The position numbers and the translations under genes are program-made. Shown in pieces: positions 40,795 to 43,945 of a stretch of 43,945 nt of DNA. The notes beneath the pieces are model-generated. The model worked only from the letters and a program-made list of their open reading frames with translations, ran no database searches and had not been told where the DNA came from. The DNA comes from RGEC01 sp964626685 (GTDB lineage Bacteria > Bacteroidota > Bacteroidia > NS11-12g > UBA955). The first letter of the stretch is position 1, and each line of letters starts with the position of its first letter. The stretch lies in NCBI GenBank assembly GCA_964626685.1, contig CAZVJY010000014.1, positions 1 through 43,945 of the forward strand, given 5' to 3'.

Positions 40795-43635
40795 ATGAAA
40801 CCCATTTTAGGCTTGCTGGCGCTGCTCGCATCATACTTACAAGCACAAACCCTCATCCATAAAGTAAATCCTTTTATCGGCACGGGCGGACACGGCCACA
40901 CATACCCCGGCGCTACCGCGCCTTTTGGCATGGTGCAGCTCAGCCCCGATACACGCCTGGATGGCTGGGATGGCTGCAGCGGTTACCATTACGATGACAG
41001 CATTTGCTATGGTTTTTCGCACACGCACCTAAGCGGCACCGGGGTGTCTGATTATGGAGATTTGCTTATTCGGCCCGGATTAACGCCTCTGGCTTTTCAG
41101 CATAAAAACGAAAAAGCCTACCCGGGCTATTACGCCGTAACGTTTAACAACGGTGTGTTTGCAGAAATGACCGCAGGCACAAGAGAAGGCGCCCATCATT
41201 ACCGTTTTCCGGCCGGACAAAAACCCGTTATCCTAATCGATCTGGAACACCGTGATTTTGTAACAAATGGCAACATTCAAATAGATAAAAACCGCGTTTT
41301 CGGTCAACGCATCAGCAAAGCCTGGGCCGAAGAACAGCACTTTTATTTTGACCTTACACTGTCAGCAACACCCGATTCGGCGGTGGTGCTGAAGTCGAAA
41401 AACGGGCAGAACAGGGCTTTGGCATTGTATTATTCAACGGAACATGCCGACATTTACATTGCGGCTAATATCTCTTTTGCGGGGCCTCCGGCCCAAACAC
41501 AAGCGCAGCCGGACCCTCAGACTTTCGATTCCCTTAAAAAACAAACCGAAGCTGATTGGGAAAAGCAACTGGGCAAGATTGTGGTGAAAGGAAACGCCGA
41601 ACAGGAAAGCATCTTCTACACAGCCCTTTACCATACCATGATTGTGCCCAATGTAGTAAGCGATGCCAACGGCAACTACCGCGGCATGGATAACAAGCTA
41701 CATGCAGGTAAGGGCGATCACTATTCGGTTTTTTCCTTGTGGGACACCTACCGCGCTACACATCCGCTCTATACGCTCATCGAAGAAAAGCGCACCCGGG
41801 ACTTTATGAAAACCTTTCTGCGCATGCATCGCGAAAGCGGACGCCTGCCGGTGTGGGAACTGGCTGCCAACGAAACCAACTGCATGATCGGATACCACGC
41901 CGTTTCTGTCATTGCCGATGCCATGGCCAAGGGAATTGTGCCCGATAGCGCCGAAGCCCTGCTGGAAGCCGCTGTCAGAACCGCTGAAAAACCTGTTTTT
42001 GGGCTGGATGATTACATGAAATATGGTTTCCTTAGCATGGAAAACGAAAGCGAATCAGTGAGCAAAACCCTGGAATATGCCTACGACGACTGGTGCATAG
42101 CCCGCATGGCCGAAATGCTGGGTAAGGACAGCCTTGCCAGGGTTTTTTTCCGGCGTTCGGGTTCATGGATCAATGTGTTTGACCCAAAAACCGGCCACAT
42201 GCGACCCCGCAACTACGGCCGCTGGCTGAGCCCGTTTGAGCCCCGCGAGGTAAACAACCACTATACCGAAGCCAACAGCTGGCAGTATTCGTTTTCGGTT
42301 CCCCACGATTTGCAGGGCTGGCTTGGAACCATGACAAGCCATGGGCCGAATACGCTGGTATCCATGCTGGACAGCCTTTTCACAACAACCAGTAAGACCG
42401 TGGGCCGCGAACAGGCCGATATTACCGGACTCATCGGGCAGTATGCCCATGGCAACGAACCCAGCCACCATATTGCATACTTGTATAACTCGGCCGGAAA
42501 ACCCCATAAAACCCAGGAGAAAGTAAAGCAGATTTTGGAAACCATGTACCACAATAAACCCGACGGACTGAGCGGCAACGAAGACTGCGGACAAATGAGC
42601 GCCTGGTATGTGCTGAGCAGCATGGGTTTTTACCCGGTTTGTCCCGGTGATGACCGCTACAGCATTGGATATCCCCTGTTTAAAAAAACAATGTTGCGAT
42701 TTGAAAACGGCAGACAACTGCAAATCCTAAAAAAGGGAAAAGGCCACTACATCGGTTCGGTACGTTTGAATGGTAAGAAGATTGAGCGCAATTTTCTGTA
42801 TCACCGGGAATTGACCGAAGGCGGAAATCTGGTTTTTACCATGACATCTAAACCCACGGAATGGGGCACCGGCGATAAAAATGGTTTTTTTACCAACGTG
42901 AAGGAAAGCAGCATTGCAGCACCCTCGTTTGATTTCAGGGATATAGCCTTTGAAGACAGCATGACGGTGCATATTAATGCGCGTTTTGGCCGGAACTTTA
43001 CCGTTCGGTTTATTCAAGACAATCAAGAGAAAAGCCGAATTATTGTGCGTGGAAACGACCCATACAGCGCCGCAGACACAACCCTGGTTTTAAAAGAAAG
43101 TGTCTGTCTGGAAGCCTTTCAGCCCGGCGGAGCAATAGCCAAAGCTTGTTTTTTTAAACGCCCCAATCACTGGGCGGTAAAGGTGTTGAATCCATTGCAC
43201 CCTCAGTACACGGGCGGTGGAGACCTTGCGCTTTGCAATGGCGTGCGCGGTGATGCGGAATGGCAGAAGGGCAACTGGCAGGGCATACAGGGCAAGCCCT
43301 ATGAAGCCATCATCGATCTGGGTGATACCCAAACCATTGGTTCGTTGCATGCCGGATTTTTGCAGGACACCCGCAGCTGGATTGTGTATCCGCGAAGCGT
43401 AAGCTATGCATTTTCTCTTGATGGACAGCAGTGGTATGGTTCCTGTGGCAGTATCAACAAAATTCCTGTAGATAGCCTTGGATCGCACAAACAAACCATC
43501 AGCACCTCTACAAAACCCATTAAAGCGCGTTTTGTGAAAATACTGGCATCGCAGCATGGTGTATTACCGGAATGGCACCCCGGTGCCGGAGGTGAGACCT
43601 TTATTTTTGTGGATGAACTTGAGATTGAACCGTAG
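40795..43635 (+). CDS. GH92 alpha-mannosidase with discoidin-like C-terminal domain
   Basis: Exported 946-aa glycoside hydrolase of family 92, exo-acting calcium-dependent alpha-mannosidases (often alpha-1,2). Signal peptide: LLALLASYLQAQ. The N-terminal beta-sandwich starts VNPFIGTGGHGHTYPGA, with APFGMVQLSPDT and GFSHTHLSGTG. The (alpha/alpha)6 domain has SLWDTYRATHPLY, GNEPSHHIAYLYN and the catalytic-region motif GLSGNEDCGQMSAWYVLSS (about 595-615). A C-terminal F5/8 type C (discoidin)-like domain (about 800-946) has GVRGDAEWQKGNWQG and FVDELEIEP. An upstream TTG at 40786 was rejected in favour of ATG at 40795 at the signal peptide. It has no SusC/SusD neighbours and is probably its own transcript. 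Confidence 0.95.
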   Translation: MKPILGLLALLASYLQAQTLIHKVNPFIGTGGHGHTYPGATAPFGMVQLSPDTRLDGWDGCSGYHYDDSICYGFSHTHLSGTGVSDYGDLLIRPGLTPLAFQHKNEKAYPGYYAVTFNNGVFAEMTAGTREGAHHYRFPAGQKPVILIDLEHRDFVTNGNIQIDKNRVFGQRISKAWAEEQHFYFDLTLSATPDSAVVLKSKNGQNRALALYYSTEHADIYIAANISFAGPPAQTQAQPDPQTFDSLKKQTEADWEKQLGKIVVKGNAEQESIFYTALYHTMIVPNVVSDANGNYRGMDNKLHAGKGDHYSVFSLWDTYRATHPLYTLIEEKRTRDFMKTFLRMHRESGRLPVWELAANETNCMIGYHAVSVIADAMAKGIVPDSAEALLEAAVRTAEKPVFGLDDYMKYGFLSMENESESVSKTLEYAYDDWCIARMAEMLGKDSLARVFFRRSGSWINVFDPKTGHMRPRNYGRWLSPFEPREVNNHYTEANSWQYSFSVPHDLQGWLGTMTSHGPNTLVSMLDSLFTTTSKTVGREQADITGLIGQYAHGNEPSHHIAYLYNSAGKPHKTQEKVKQILETMYHNKPDGLSGNEDCGQMSAWYVLSSMGFYPVCPGDDRYSIGYPLFKKTMLRFENGRQLQILKKGKGHYIGSVRLNGKKIERNFLYHRELTEGGNLVFTMTSKPTEWGTGDKNGFFTNVKESSIAAPSFDFRDIAFEDSMTVHINARFGRNFTVRFIQDNQEKSRIIVRGNDPYSAADTTLVLKESVCLEAFQPGGAIAKACFFKRPNHWAVKVLNPLHPQYTGGGDLALCNGVRGDAEWQKGNWQGIQGKPYEAIIDLGDTQTIGSLHAGFLQDTRSWIVYPRSVSYAFSLDGQQWYGSCGSINKIPVDSLGSHKQTISTSTKPIKARFVKILASQHGVLPEWHPGAGGETFIFVDELEIEP

Positions 43636-43660
43636 GTTTATTGGTATCCTTGTTTCCCCA

Positions 43661-43770
43661 GGTTGGTCTTTGCGTAACGCAGTGAAGTGAGACCAACCCT
43701 TATTGGACACATTTGGACATATCGACGTAATAAAGGCAGCAGGGTCGGTCTCGCTTCGCAAAGACCAACC
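43661..43770. repeat. Inverted pair of REP-like palindromes (BIME-like)
   Basis: Two copies of one short element in opposite orientation. Copy 1 (43661-43700, 40 nt) and the reverse complement of copy 2 (43741-43770, 30 nt) share the first 14 bases (GGTTGGTCTTTGCG) exactly and a similar end (GAGACCAACCCT versus GAGACCGACCCT). Copy 1 carries an extra block of about 10 nt. Each copy can also fold on itself (GGTTGGTCT with AGACCAACC). It lies between GH92 and the next gene. Confidence 0.8.
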
Positions 43771-43784
43771 ATGGGAATAAGTAT

Positions 43785-43822
43785 GGCCTTGACCCGTTCG
43801 ACAAGTTCAGTCTGACAAGGCC
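43785..43822. repeat. Short palindromic dispersed-type repeat
   Basis: GGCCTTG (43785-43791) and CAAGGCC (43816-43822) are perfect inverted arms around a 24-nt centre containing GTTCGACAAGTTCAGTC. That centre resembles a word of the form TTCGACAAGCTCAG that I recall as widely dispersed in intergenic regions of many bacteria. It may act as the terminator of GH92 or be a second repeat type. Confidence 0.55.
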
Positions 43823-43853
43823 CTGCAACTCCTCACTTTTAACTAAAAAAACA

Positions 43854-43861
43854 TAACTTTG
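43854..43861 (+). promoter_or_regulatory. -7 box of the truncated lipoprotein gene
   Basis: TAACTTTG is an exact TAnnTTTG match ending 11 nt before the ATG at 43873. It supports that ATG as a true start. Confidence 0.5.
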
Positions 43862-43872
43862 TTCTACACCCC

Positions 43873-43945
43873 ATGCCCACCCTCACCAAAACCTGCCTTT
43901 ATCTGCTTTGCACCGCCCTGCTGCTGCTGAATGCGTGCAAGCCGG
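43873..43945 (+). CDS. Start of a lipoprotein gene, cut by the window end
   Basis: Only the first 24 codons are present: MPTLTKTCLYLLCTALLLLN then ACKP. This is a complete lipoprotein signal peptide with lipobox LNAC and a following Lys-Pro. An exact promoter box lies 11 nt upstream. The rest of the protein is outside the window, so no function can be given. Confidence 0.72.
   Translation, partial: MPTLTKTCLYLLCTALLLLNACKP

Noticed and set aside
39368..43635. A polysaccharide utilisation locus centred on GH92
   Set aside because: No SusC/SusD pair, sulfatase or regulator is adjacent; upstream genes are an ABC-GT2-YdeI operon.

Overview
The window reads as a chromosomal segment of a Bacteroidota bacterium. 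Four things point there. Two very large secreted proteins end in type IX secretion (T9SS type A) sorting domains. A TonB-dependent receptor, a GH92 mannosidase and PpiC/SurA-type chaperones fit the phylum. The Bacteroidota housekeeping promoter box TAnnTTTG sits exactly, or with one mismatch, just upstream of many start codons. Shine-Dalgarno sequences are mostly absent. The class cannot be fixed from this sequence; Chitinophagia or Sphingobacteriia-like is a guess. No rRNA, tRNA, CRISPR array, integrase, transposase or phage gene was seen.

Layout. 1-8426 (minus strand) holds Obg GTPase, a TonB-dependent receptor, an EI24-like membrane protein, a 701-aa PpiC-type isomerase, a SurA-like isomerase and a MoxR ATPase. 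Obg, receptor and EI24 form one close-packed unit; the two isomerases and MoxR form another. leuS runs divergently (8516-11098, plus) and ends at a strong bidirectional terminator facing a 2282-aa secreted protein made mostly of 18 Ig-like repeats (11166-18014, minus). Next come a small coiled-coil gene and the minimal iron-sulfur set iscS-iscU-iscA (18265-20755, minus), then methylmalonyl-CoA epimerase (plus). An AT-rich gap of about 330 bp follows.

21600-25627 (minus) carries an M1 metallopeptidase with a barrel-like C-terminal half, a small lipoprotein and a LysE-type exporter. A divergent TPR gene is translationally coupled to a ComA-type phosphosulfolactate synthase (25712-27945). A thioredoxin lipoprotein (minus) and a GT2 plus GT-C glycosyltransferase pair (plus) diverge from a 43-bp intergenic region. 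30944-33468 (minus) holds an unrecognised exported protein, an AlbA/Schlafen-type regulator and an M16 peptidase coupled to it by a 4-nt overlap. Then come a 1057-aa Calx-beta/OB-fold T9SS protein and ComF (minus). On the plus strand follow an ABC exporter, a second GT2 and a YdeI/DUF1801 protein in one operon, then GH92.

The right end (43636-43872) holds an inverted pair of REP-like palindromes and a second short palindromic repeat, then the start of a truncated lipoprotein gene.

Most of the window is housekeeping and cell-envelope biology. I see no clearly new multi-gene defence or mobile system. The points most worth a second look are the higher-order duplication in the Ig-repeat giant, the promoter boxes placed so close to start codons that leaderless mRNAs are likely, the M1 peptidase/barrel fusion, the TPR-ComA pair and the REP-like element.
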